37,149 bases of DNA from Rheinheimera pacifica (lineage in GTDB: Bacteria; Pseudomonadota; Gammaproteobacteria; Enterobacterales; Alteromonadaceae). Both the position numbers and the translations under genes were made by a program. The stretch is taken from assembly GCF_024809855.1 (NCBI RefSeq), contig NZ_JANUEM010000023.1:1-37149 (forward strand), in the 5' to 3' direction. Position 1 is the stretch's first letter. The number at the start of each line of letters is the position of its first letter. A model generated the notes under the pieces. It was not told where the DNA came from. It did no database searches and saw only the letters and a program-made list of their open reading frames with translations. This document shows, piece by piece, positions 22,406-30,399 of the stretch.

Positions 22406-24042
22406 GCGCAACAAAAATTGATGCCGTCTATCGGGACGCCGATGTTACAGCTTATAAAGGCAATCCGTTTATTGAGGCTTTGCCGCCACTGCAGGAATCT
22501 GTAAATAGTGCTGCAGCTCTGCGTTCGACGTCACTTTTCGATGCGTCAGATCTGCAGAAACCAAGAGTTGTTCGCGCCCACAGTATTTGCCGTATCACCA
22601 ATGACTTTTTCCAGCCGCTAGGCTCTCACATGCTGCTGAGTGAGCGTGTTTCGCTAATGATTCGTGGTGGTTATGTTGGTCGTAACCCTAAAACAGGTGA
22701 CCTGCAGCGACACTTACAAAATGGCTACGAAAGAGTTCAAAGTGGCGATTTGTCTAGCTTCAGATTTGAAGAGGCGAAATCCACAGCTCAAAGTATGCTG
22801 CTGATTGGTTGCTCAGGCAGTGGAAAAACAACGTCTTTAGCGCGCATCCTGGACACCTATCCTCAAGTCATTTATCACCCGACTATGAATTTTGAGCAAG
22901 TTGTTTATCTGAAAGTGGACTGTTCACACAATGGTTCGCTTAAAGAAATTTGCCTGAACTTTTTTCGGGCGCTGGATAAGGCGTTGGGCTCGAATTATGA
23001 GAAAAAATATGGCCTCAAACGTAATGGTATTGAGACTATGATGGCACTGATGGCTCAGATAGCCAACGCCCATGCGGTAGGTTTGCTCGTTATTGATGAG
23101 ATCCAGCATTTAAGCCGGGTGAAATCTGGTGGCCCGGAAGCGATGCTGAATTTTTTCGTGACCATGGTGAACACCATTGGTGTGCCAGTCATGCTGATTG
23201 GAACGCCTAAAGCCAGGGAAATTTTTGAAATTGATCTCAGGTCAGCCCGACGCGGTTCAGGTTTAGGTGCGATTTTTTGGGAACCGATGAAACAAGGACC
23301 CAATGGTAAGCGTAACCCTGAGTGGGTTGCCTTTACCGATAACCTCTGGAAGCTGCAGTTATTGCAGAGCAAGGATTTGGTGTTGACCGGCGATTTACGG
23401 GACCTTTGGTATGACCTGAGCCAGGGCGTTATGGATATCGTTGTTAAGCTTTTTGTGTTGTCTCAGTTAAGAGCCTTGGCTTTGGGTAAGGAGCGACTCA
23501 CTCCTGGCCTAATGAAACAGGTATATAAAGACGAGCTAAAACCTGTTCATCCTATGCTGAAGGCTCTTCGATCTGGCGTTCCGGAAAAAATTGCGCAGTA
23601 TTCTGATTTGATGCTGCCTGAAATGGATAAGAGACTTATTCAATTGCAAAGGGACATTGCTGGCATGAAAGTCGAAACCCCAGAGGAGTTAGCACTCAAA
23701 CAACTGGCAACAGACGACGAACGCAGAATCTACCTGATGCTCAAAGACGATTACGACTCAAGCCTGCTTGTAGCAACGGTGCGCAAAGCATTTGCTGAGA
23801 ATCCTAAACTAATTCGCCCCCAACTGTTGCCAGTAATTTTGAATTGGCTGTCAGATGGTGACAGTCCGGTTAAATCAGAACAACCGAAAATACATGTTAA
23901 AAATGCTAAGCCTGATCAATGGGATAGTTTGGCTAATGACGATCTGCGCTACATCAGCTCTCAGAAGCAATCCGCAGCAGCTATGCACTCGGCTTTGGGC
24001 ACTAAAGGTTTGTTATTTGATTTGAGGAGATGGGTGAGTTAA
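22402..24042 (+). CDS. tnsC: TnsC, AAA+ regulator of Tn7 transposition
   Basis: 546 aa (Tn7 TnsC 555). The start [20 protein letters not shown] and most of the chain follow Tn7 TnsC closely. Walker A is GCSGSGKTT (~residues 136-144) and Walker B is [12 protein letters not shown] (~229-240). It polymerises on target DNA, bridges TnsD or TnsE to the TnsAB transposase and mediates target immunity. The C-terminal tail is shorter and more diverged than in Tn7. It is the last gene of the tnsABC block, since a foreign segment of about 1.7 kb follows. Confidence 0.97.
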   Translation: MSATKIDAVYRDADVTAYKGNPFIEALPPLQESVNSAAALRSTSLFDASDLQKPRVVRAHSICRITNDFFQPLGSHMLLSERVSLMIRGGYVGRNPKTGDLQRHLQNGYERVQSGDLSSFRFEEAKSTAQSMLLIGCSGSGKTTSLARILDTYPQVIYHPTMNFEQVVYLKVDCSHNGSLKEICLNFFRALDKALGSNYEKKYGLKRNGIETMMALMAQIANAHAVGLLVIDEIQHLSRVKSGGPEAMLNFFVTMVNTIGVPVMLIGTPKAREIFEIDLRSARRGSGLGAIFWEPMKQGPNGKRNPEWVAFTDNLWKLQLLQSKDLVLTGDLRDLWYDLSQGVMDIVVKLFVLSQLRALALGKERLTPGLMKQVYKDELKPVHPMLKALRSGVPEKIAQYSDLMLPEMDKRLIQLQRDIAGMKVETPEELALKQLATDDERRIYLMLKDDYDSSLLVATVRKAFAENPKLIRPQLLPVILNWLSDGDSPVKSEQPKIHVKNAKPDQWDSLANDDLRYISSQKQSAAAMHSALGTKGLLFDLRRWVS

Positions 24043-24398
24043 GACATTGTCGTAAGCAATCTCCCAGGCTGTGAACGGCACTTGAGGTGTAACTTTGTGC
24101 CAAAAGCGGTCAAAAATATTTTTCGAGTTCAAAAGATCTATCCAGCAAAGTCTCTAAAACTACTGATTACATATCCAGCAACCGAGCATGAGTTAAATTT
24201 AGGATAACAAGCGTACAGAAAGTATGGACTTTGTCGGGGCCGTTTTTAACCAGTTAGGGAAAATAGTTTGCAAAGTAGGTATTTTGGCCTTACGGTGGGA
24301 TAAACAAAAATCAGTATATCGGGCCAGAGAAATTTCCGGTTTGCGGGCTTTCTGCCTTCTATTAAACTTTTAGATCCTGAATAGAGAAGAAAAATTAT
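24043..24398 (+). other. Gap after tnsC, no gene recognised
   Basis: 356 bp without a convincing gene. A short open frame without a start runs on from the tnsC stop to about 24209 but resembles nothing I know. The sequence is more AT-rich than tnsC and marks the left edge of the DNA inserted between tnsC and tnsD. It should hold the promoter of the next gene. Confidence 0.5.
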
Positions 24399-25340
24399 AT
24401 GATTTTACCTCCAAGAGAAATACTAAATAACGACACGCATTACTATTTTAAAACTGAAGCCAACCTCTCACTAGAGCATCAGTTAAAAAAGATAATATTT
24501 ATCTGTAAAAAACTAGAGGTGCTTTTAGATGAACAGGAGCAATCCCCTTATTGGTATCTTGCGAAACCAGAAGACCTGTACTTGGTCGAGTCGCTAATTA
24601 GCAATTATTCTATACTGATTGAGTACTATTACTCTTGGATTATTTTCTCTTTTATAGGTACTGTTAAGCATTCAAAATCGACGTATAAGCCAATACAAAG
24701 GTGCGAAAGTGAAATCAATAACGCCATATCAAAAATTTTTGAAGAGCACTCCATTGGGACTTTGAAAATCCGCAACATTGATGGGTATAAAGAAATTTGC
24801 CGGGAGGCTTTTTTAGATGCATTTGATTTTCTTTTTGTGGGGAAGTTTCATGAAATATACGTCATAAATAACTTTCTAAAGCATAATCGCATCCTTGGAT
24901 CTTATGCACCGAAGGCAATGCACAACGGGGAAAAAATATCAATTCCTTACATATATATAAGAAAGCCTAGTTCTTTACTATTAAACAAGTCAGTAATGAA
25001 ATGCTTTTTTGATTACAAATTAGACAGTGGCGCAAAAATAATTTCAGAAAGTAATGATTATTATATTAACCTGTTTAATGAGAGTAGCCAAAAAATTGGC
25101 ATGTTAGGCGGCGTTGATATTTTTACTGTGAATGGTATTGATTATATTGTATCTGAGGACTCAGTTGGTCTGCCGATAGAGTCGATGCTAAAAGTTACAT
25201 ATGACCTGTGTTCAAATATCATTGAAAAAAAAATTAAGGTTAACGTTGGTGCGGTTACATTAATCAACTCTCTTGAGCATTTAGTTAAGACAATTAGAGA
25301 AAGAGAACCTAAAACACTTGGTCGTCTATTGAATGACTAA
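24399..25340 (+). CDS. Unrecognised 313-aa protein inserted between tnsC and tnsD
   Basis: The gene starts MILPPREILNNDTHYYFK after a purine-rich AGAGAAGAAAAA site and is clearly more AT-rich than the tns genes, with many Ile, Lys, Asn and Tyr codons, a sign of separate origin. The protein is soluble, mostly helical in the first half (EHQLKKIIFICKKLEVLLDE) with a Tyr-rich segment (YSILIEYYYSWIIF), and has a more mixed second half. No signal peptide, nucleotide-binding or nuclease motif could be seen. In Tn7 tnsC and tnsD are neighbours, so this is cargo inside the transposition operon. Defence or toxin genes are typical of such spots, but nothing in the sequence proves it. Confidence 0.75.
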   Translation: MILPPREILNNDTHYYFKTEANLSLEHQLKKIIFICKKLEVLLDEQEQSPYWYLAKPEDLYLVESLISNYSILIEYYYSWIIFSFIGTVKHSKSTYKPIQRCESEINNAISKIFEEHSIGTLKIRNIDGYKEICREAFLDAFDFLFVGKFHEIYVINNFLKHNRILGSYAPKAMHNGEKISIPYIYIRKPSSLLLNKSVMKCFFDYKLDSGAKIISESNDYYINLFNESSQKIGMLGGVDIFTVNGIDYIVSEDSVGLPIESMLKVTYDLCSNIIEKKIKVNVGAVTLINSLEHLVKTIREREPKTLGRLLND

Positions 25341-25745
25341 CAAGTTGCTGCTATAGGAAGTACTTACGCTTCGCTCTGGTACACCGAAGAGCAGATCATT
25401 AATGTCCGCAGTTTGCGTTTAGTTGGTCTCTGAGATAATTGTTCGTCTGATTGGATATTCTGAAAACTACTGCTAGCGTTTCATATCGGAGTCCTGTTGC
25501 AAGCCATCAATGCGACATTTATTGCGTTACCAGATTGTTTGAATGCTTCGGTGCTGAAATCGTTGGAAAAATACATAAACAGAATGCCTTCTCCAAAGCC
25601 TGAAAACTGAATAGGTCCAGAGAAAAGTTACGCAAATTTGAAGCCAAATAAGATTTTTCGAAGAAAATAAAAGGATTAATAGACACTAATTCAGTCATCA
25701 CACTCTATATTTAATTGTTTACACTCGTCGACTGAGTCAGTAGCC
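25341..25745. other. Gap before tnsD, no gene recognised
   Basis: 405 bp, AT-rich. A minus-strand open frame at 25519-25701 has no ribosome site or recognisable product, and I treat it as chance. Short inverted segments occur near 25367-25390 (TTCGCTCTGGTACACCGAAGAG). The segment probably contains remnants of the inserted DNA and the promoter for tnsD. Confidence 0.45.
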
Positions 25746-27257
25746 ATGCTCAACTTTCCGGTTCCCTACCCAAATGAACTGATTTATAGCACAGTAGCTC
25801 GAACTGGCACTTATCTGGGTATATCCAGCCCTAAACAGCTACTGGATGAGATATATGGTGATCGCAAGGTGATTGCCACTATGGATCTTCCTTGTCATCT
25901 GCAGGCTATTTCTAACCAGCTGAAAAGAACTGGTCGGTATTCTGTTGATGAGCTGGTTTATCAGCACACACTATTCCCGCTTTATGCCCCTTTTGTTCCT
26001 GAAGAACACAGGCTCAAGGCATTGAAGATGATGGCCGCAAGCTCTCAGGGTGCTGTTCACTTAATGCTTGGTGTTGCTGCTTCCCGAGTTAAATCAGTAC
26101 ATGGGTTCCGCTATTGTGCTGCTTGTGTGCAGCAGCAACTAAAGACGTACGGGGAATGTTACTGGTTGCGCGAGTGGTATTTTCCTGGTCTTGGTGTTTG
26201 TCCTGACCACGGCCCATTAACTTTGCTATCTGAAAACATAAGCGACCATAGGCATTTATTTCTACCTTTGCAGCAAGCTCTCAGTAAACCACAAAGCTGC
26301 GCCGAAGTTAGTTCTGAGCAGATGGCTCTTGCATGCTTAGCTCGCGAGTTAATGCAGTTGTCCCCGGGGACATCGCCATCATTTGAACAGTGGACAGCGT
26401 TTTATCATGATCTGTCTGCTGATTTCGGGTTCTCCAGAGGAAAACAAGTTCTGCACGATCGGGTCTACAACCATATCAAGCAACAATTCTCTGTTCGAAC
26501 CTTGTCTGAACTACATCTGCACGGCCCTGTTAGTGAAAGCTTTTGGCTCAGATCGATGTTTCGAAAGCACCGTAAGGCCTTTAGTTATCTGGAGCATTTA
26601 ATTGTATGGGCTGCCCTGTTACCTGGAATGACGCCTGCTGAAATTCTTAACCAGGTGCGGAAATTAGGCGGCAAGGTTTGGCCAGCATTGGATCTGACTC
26701 GAAGTATTGATACTCCAAAAGTGGTCGATACGCCAAAACGAGAAGCTTGGAAAAGATTGGCCCTGGAACGAGGCACTAAAGCTGCTCGAAAGACCGGACC
26801 CGGGGGCGCTCTGTACGCTTGGTTATACCGAAATGACAGAGCTTGGCTAATGGAGTTTAACAAGCAGCATAAATTGCCAAGAGATTTGCCGAGCCTTAAA
26901 GTTAACTGGCATCGACGAGAGCTGGCTGCGATTAGACAGTTGCGTAAGCTGCTTGCAGATACTGAACCGCATTATACCGGCCCGAGGTTTTCCGCAAACT
27001 ACCTTTTAGGTCGCTTACCAAATCACAGCACTATAGAGAAAAATCTTGATAAATTACCACTGGTTAGGATGTATTTGCAGCGGTACACTGAAACTATTAC
27101 CGAATATCAGTTAAGGCGATTAGCTAATACTTGTTTTGGGCTTTACCAAAACCCCGGACTATTGAAGAAATGGGTTGTACTGCGTAAAGCAGGATTGAGC
27201 AAAGAGCGGCTGACACCAGATACTAAAAGGGTGTTGAAAGAATTGCAGTTGTTTTGA
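25746..27257 (+). CDS. tnsD: TnsD, attTn7-specific target selector (TniQ family)
   Basis: 503 aa (Tn7 TnsD 508). The start MLNFPVPYPNELIYSTVART is the family start. The zinc site Cys124, Cys127, Cys152, His155 (FRYCAACVQQ, LGVCPDHGPL) is at the Tn7 positions. The N-terminal TniQ domain contacts TnsC, and the C-terminal helix-turn-helix domains read the glmS 3' end. The glmS-downstream location of this element shows that it has worked. The reading frame is intact and overlaps the region before tnsE. It is separated from tnsC by foreign DNA, so it needs its own promoter. Confidence 0.96.
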   Translation: MLNFPVPYPNELIYSTVARTGTYLGISSPKQLLDEIYGDRKVIATMDLPCHLQAISNQLKRTGRYSVDELVYQHTLFPLYAPFVPEEHRLKALKMMAASSQGAVHLMLGVAASRVKSVHGFRYCAACVQQQLKTYGECYWLREWYFPGLGVCPDHGPLTLLSENISDHRHLFLPLQQALSKPQSCAEVSSEQMALACLARELMQLSPGTSPSFEQWTAFYHDLSADFGFSRGKQVLHDRVYNHIKQQFSVRTLSELHLHGPVSESFWLRSMFRKHRKAFSYLEHLIVWAALLPGMTPAEILNQVRKLGGKVWPALDLTRSIDTPKVVDTPKREAWKRLALERGTKAARKTGPGGALYAWLYRNDRAWLMEFNKQHKLPRDLPSLKVNWHRRELAAIRQLRKLLADTEPHYTGPRFSANYLLGRLPNHSTIEKNLDKLPLVRMYLQRYTETITEYQLRRLANTCFGLYQNPGLLKKWVVLRKAGLSKERLTPDTKRVLKELQLF

Positions 27258-27268
27258 CAGGGGTTGGC

Positions 27269-28870
27269 TTGACGAAAATCAAAGGATTTGGCGACGATTC
27301 ATTAGTGGTACATATCGGTGACTTTTTCCGCTACAACAATGTGGCTGACTGGTCGCTTGCCTTGTGGTGTCGTCCTATTCAAGACAAAAAGCACACGCGT
27401 TTGGCAAATATCCCCGTTATCAGTCGGGGAAAGTTGATTAACAGCCAAAAACGACAATCTCGCCGTGTGGATCGAGTGTTCACTTTCAAACCTGGTTATC
27501 AGATTTCTGCTAGCACCTTGTCCGCGTTTCCAGAATTAAGCGCTTTCCAATCGGTCAGAGATAAAGAGGGCATTCAGAACGCATTCTGTTTCGATGGCGG
27601 AAAAGGTGATTTGGTTGTATTACCGCAACTTGAACTCGCGCGAGCCATTTTTCTGGTGAACTCTTATCTATGTCGCGCTTGTCTTAGCAGTGCAACCTTA
27701 CAATTAGAGTTTGATGTACAGACGTATCCGGATCGAAACCATGTTGACATCCATGTGCTGAAAACAAGCACTTTTCCTAAAAGTGCTTTTAATCAAAGCG
27801 GCACCAAGCGATTACTAGCATGGCTACTCACTGACCCCACAGCAATGGCGTCCTACCAAAGTATTTACCGTCATTATCAGTTAAATCGGGAGCTGAAAGG
27901 GGCGCTGGAGAGTTGGCGTTTTAGTTTTGAACCACCACCAATGACCAATTGGCAACTTCATGTCAGGGGAAGGTACAACACAAGTAAAAGTCATTATTTA
28001 ATCGAAGAAATCATCGGTATCGTGTTTGATGTTGATATTCCAGACCGCGTTGCATTTATTAATTCTGCCTTTGTTAAAAAAGAGCAAAATGAGGAAGGTG
28101 TCCGTGCTGGCTCTGGCGGTGTGAACTGGCAAGATAGTGCTGATGAGTTTGAGGTCGATGACGAAGAATCCGCCTCTGACCAAAACGAAACCTTAGTTTT
28201 AGAGGGAGATTTATCTTGGGTCAGTTTCACCAAGCCATTTGATGTCTACAAACAAGAGAGAGTAAAAGACAGCAGTAAGCTAATTATGGACGAGCTTACT
28301 GATAAAGAAGCCGGCCGGGAGGTTAGTACAGATGAACCCCACCAAGGAGGTACTCTGCCTGCCGCAGATGTTGGGGGAAAACAGGATGTCACCGATCGAG
28401 AGCGACAGTTTGCTAGTCGCTTTAAGAGCTTTGATCACATGATTCAGGTGTTAGTTACAAAGTACAAATGTTCAATATTACAGCAAGAAACGCAGTCTCT
28501 GCCAAAAATAGGTCGCAGCAAACAACATCAGCTTGAGGATGGTTCGGCTCGGGCTATTAAAGCCGTCAGGATTCGTTATAAAGCAACTGAGGCTGTACTA
28601 CTGGAAGTAGATACTTCTGATGGAATTAAGATGCTTTCAACCAAAGTGCTATTTGGCTCTGAACCGCAGGATTGGATTGACCATTTCCTGCAGATCCGCA
28701 AGGGAGTTGTCGCAAAATCAATTAGCTGGCCAAATGAGTTATTGGATAGCCTGTTTGGCGAGCGTAACCATGTTGGCATCAACCATCCGAAGCATCAGGG
28801 GGCTGAGGCTGGGAATATTCCGTTAGAGTCTATTGAAAGCTGGGCGTTGAGGTTTCTGCAGAATCTGTGA
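27269..28870 (+). CDS. tnsE: TnsE, target selector for replicating/conjugative DNA
   Basis: 533 aa from a TTG at 27269 with AGGGG 5 nt upstream; the resulting start (TKIKGFGDDSLVVHIG) aligns in length with Tn7 TnsE. An earlier TTG at 27254, overlapping the tnsD stop, would add five residues. Recognisable TnsE stretches include LPQLELARAIFLVNSYLCRA, VSTDEPHQGGTLPAADVGGK and DGIKMLSTKVLFG. TnsE binds the sliding clamp and 3'-recessed ends and directs insertion into lagging-strand and conjugating DNA, which would help spread to plasmids. The central acidic stretch (EFEVDDEESASDQNE) is also present in the family. Intact. Confidence 0.95.
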   Translation: MTKIKGFGDDSLVVHIGDFFRYNNVADWSLALWCRPIQDKKHTRLANIPVISRGKLINSQKRQSRRVDRVFTFKPGYQISASTLSAFPELSAFQSVRDKEGIQNAFCFDGGKGDLVVLPQLELARAIFLVNSYLCRACLSSATLQLEFDVQTYPDRNHVDIHVLKTSTFPKSAFNQSGTKRLLAWLLTDPTAMASYQSIYRHYQLNRELKGALESWRFSFEPPPMTNWQLHVRGRYNTSKSHYLIEEIIGIVFDVDIPDRVAFINSAFVKKEQNEEGVRAGSGGVNWQDSADEFEVDDEESASDQNETLVLEGDLSWVSFTKPFDVYKQERVKDSSKLIMDELTDKEAGREVSTDEPHQGGTLPAADVGGKQDVTDRERQFASRFKSFDHMIQVLVTKYKCSILQQETQSLPKIGRSKQHQLEDGSARAIKAVRIRYKATEAVLLEVDTSDGIKMLSTKVLFGSEPQDWIDHFLQIRKGVVAKSISWPNELLDSLFGERNHVGINHPKHQGAEAGNIPLESIESWALRFLQNL

Positions 28871-29201
28871 TCGACTTCGAATTACTGTTATCCATGACCG
28901 CATCTATCATCGTATGCAGAGCTTTACGCAGAGTTGCGTATTCTGAGCCTTTTAATTTTTGAATCTTAAGAAGTAACTCTGTTGTTGCTGGACAATGTTC
29001 CGTGGCAAGTCCTTCCCTGTGAATGATATTCATGCAGTGAATAATTGATTCCGCTGATGGAGCAATCTGCCCTCGAAGGTACTTCGATACCTGAGACTGA
29101 TTTTTCCCTATTAATTCACCGAACTCCTCTTGTGATTTCCTTGTTAATTCAAAAGCTTGTTTGAAAATCGAGGTTGATGACTCGTTGTTTCTGATGTTCA
29201 T
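28830..29201 (-). CDS. XRE-family DNA-binding regulator
   Basis: 123 aa from the ATG at 29201; a TTG at 29216 would add five residues. The helix-turn-helix lies at ~12-55 (FKQAFELTRKSQEEFGELIG, then KNQSQVSKYLRGQIAPSAES). The last 41 bp overlap the end of tnsE on the other strand. It is divergent from the AAA ATPase gene, with 159 bp between them, so it is the natural candidate regulator of the ATPase-protease unit and perhaps of its own gene. XRE proteins often keep defence cargo in check. Confidence 0.85.
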   Translation of the reverse strand: MNIRNNESSTSIFKQAFELTRKSQEEFGELIGKNQSQVSKYLRGQIAPSAESIIHCMNIIHREGLATEHCPATTELLLKIQKLKGSEYATLRKALHTMIDAVMDNSNSKSITDSAETSTPSFQ

Positions 29202-29360
29202 TTCTTTTGAGCCCAATAATTCAATAACGCTATAGAAATTATGTTGAAATTGAATTATAATTTGAAAGGTTGTCGATTCGCAACAGCTTCGTTACACTTA
29301 AATCCCGACGGTGCGAAGCAATAAAAATAATGACTAAGCTGAAGGCACTCAGGAGAGCAA

Positions 29361-30350
29361 ATGGCACGTTCTGATTTAGTTTTGAATCTAGTTAAAAACG
29401 GAATTAAAGGCGATATTCCAAGATTCAAAATGACCGTCGAAGCAATTGCAGCTGATGCATCTGCCCGACATCACCACAGCTTTGCCGAGCGAGTGCGTAG
29501 TTTATTGTCTGAAGCCGATTCATTCGGTCCAGACTTATCTGGTTCACCTTCATTCCTCGATAGTTCCGATGCTAATGCCAGAAATGTCTTTTTTGAGTTG
29601 CGCGCTGAAAAAACGATAGATGACTTGGTGCTGCCTGACGATTTGCGCGAGCAGTGCACAGAGCTTTTCGAAGAGCACGCCAGAAAAGATCTACTTCGGT
29701 CTTATGGTGTTGAGCCCAGGCATAAAATTCTGCTTTTTGGCGCCCCAGGAAATGGTAAAACCTCATTGGCGGAAGCCATTGCAAATCACTTGATGTTACC
29801 TTTTTACGTTGTGAGCTATGAGGGGATTTTCAGCAAATATTTAGGTGAAACTGCGCAAAAGCTTGATGCTCTGTTTGATTTGGTCAGAAGTCGGCGCTGT
29901 GTTTTATTCTTTGATGAATTTGATGCAATAGGGAAAGAGCGTGAAGACGAGAATGATAATGGTGAAGCCAAGCGAGTCGTTAACGCTTTGCTGAAACAAA
30001 TCGATAACTTGCCTAGCCATGTAGTTGTGATTGCGGCTACAAACCACCAGTCTATGTTAGACAAGGCTATGTGGCGTCGTTTCCAAATTCAGTTAAGCAT
30101 ACCTAAGCCAGATCAGAAAATGGCTGAGCAATGGTTATCTTTGTTCCAACAGAGAACTATTCAAGATATGGGCGTCCCTTTAGCTGAGATTGCAAACGTC
30201 ATGAGTGGCTTTAGTTTCGCTGAGCTTGAATCCTTTGCACTAGAGGTAAGAAGGAAATTTATATTATCTTTGCCAATGAGTGAGCGTAATGTTTCTGAAA
30301 TTACAATGAAGGTTCTTGATCGTTGGAAAAATAAGTACAAACCGGAATAA
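29361..30350 (+). CDS. ietA: AAA+ ATPase of an ATPase-subtilase pair (IetA-like)
   Basis: 329 aa; ATG preceded by AGGAG. The AAA module occupies ~85-300: Walker A GAPGNGKTS (~131-139), Walker B VLFFDEFDAIG, sensor-1 AATN and arginine-finger region MWRRFQ, most like the FtsH/Cdc48 type. The ~80-residue N-terminus (KNGIKGDIPRFKMTVEAIAA) is family-specific. It is 49 bp upstream of a subtilisin-like protease. An AAA ATPase beside an S8 protease is the design of the experimentally reported IetAS antiphage system (Gao et al. 2020). The assignment rests on domains and order, so the symbol is provisional. Confidence 0.8.
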   Translation: MARSDLVLNLVKNGIKGDIPRFKMTVEAIAADASARHHHSFAERVRSLLSEADSFGPDLSGSPSFLDSSDANARNVFFELRAEKTIDDLVLPDDLREQCTELFEEHARKDLLRSYGVEPRHKILLFGAPGNGKTSLAEAIANHLMLPFYVVSYEGIFSKYLGETAQKLDALFDLVRSRRCVLFFDEFDAIGKEREDENDNGEAKRVVNALLKQIDNLPSHVVVIAATNHQSMLDKAMWRRFQIQLSIPKPDQKMAEQWLSLFQQRTIQDMGVPLAEIANVMSGFSFAELESFALEVRRKFILSLPMSERNVSEITMKVLDRWKNKYKPE

Positions 30351-30399
30351 AAAGGTGATAGCTTGGTGTAAGCTAAGTTCATTATGTTGTTGAAAGCAT

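Noticed and set aside
25519..25701. A 60-codon minus-strand frame in the gap before tnsD.
   Set aside because: No ribosome site, no recognisable motif and a composition like the surrounding non-coding DNA.
19126..28870. CRISPR-associated transposon.
   Set aside because: No cas gene or CRISPR array is visible, and full TnsD and TnsE with the classical zinc site and attTn7 insertion are present.
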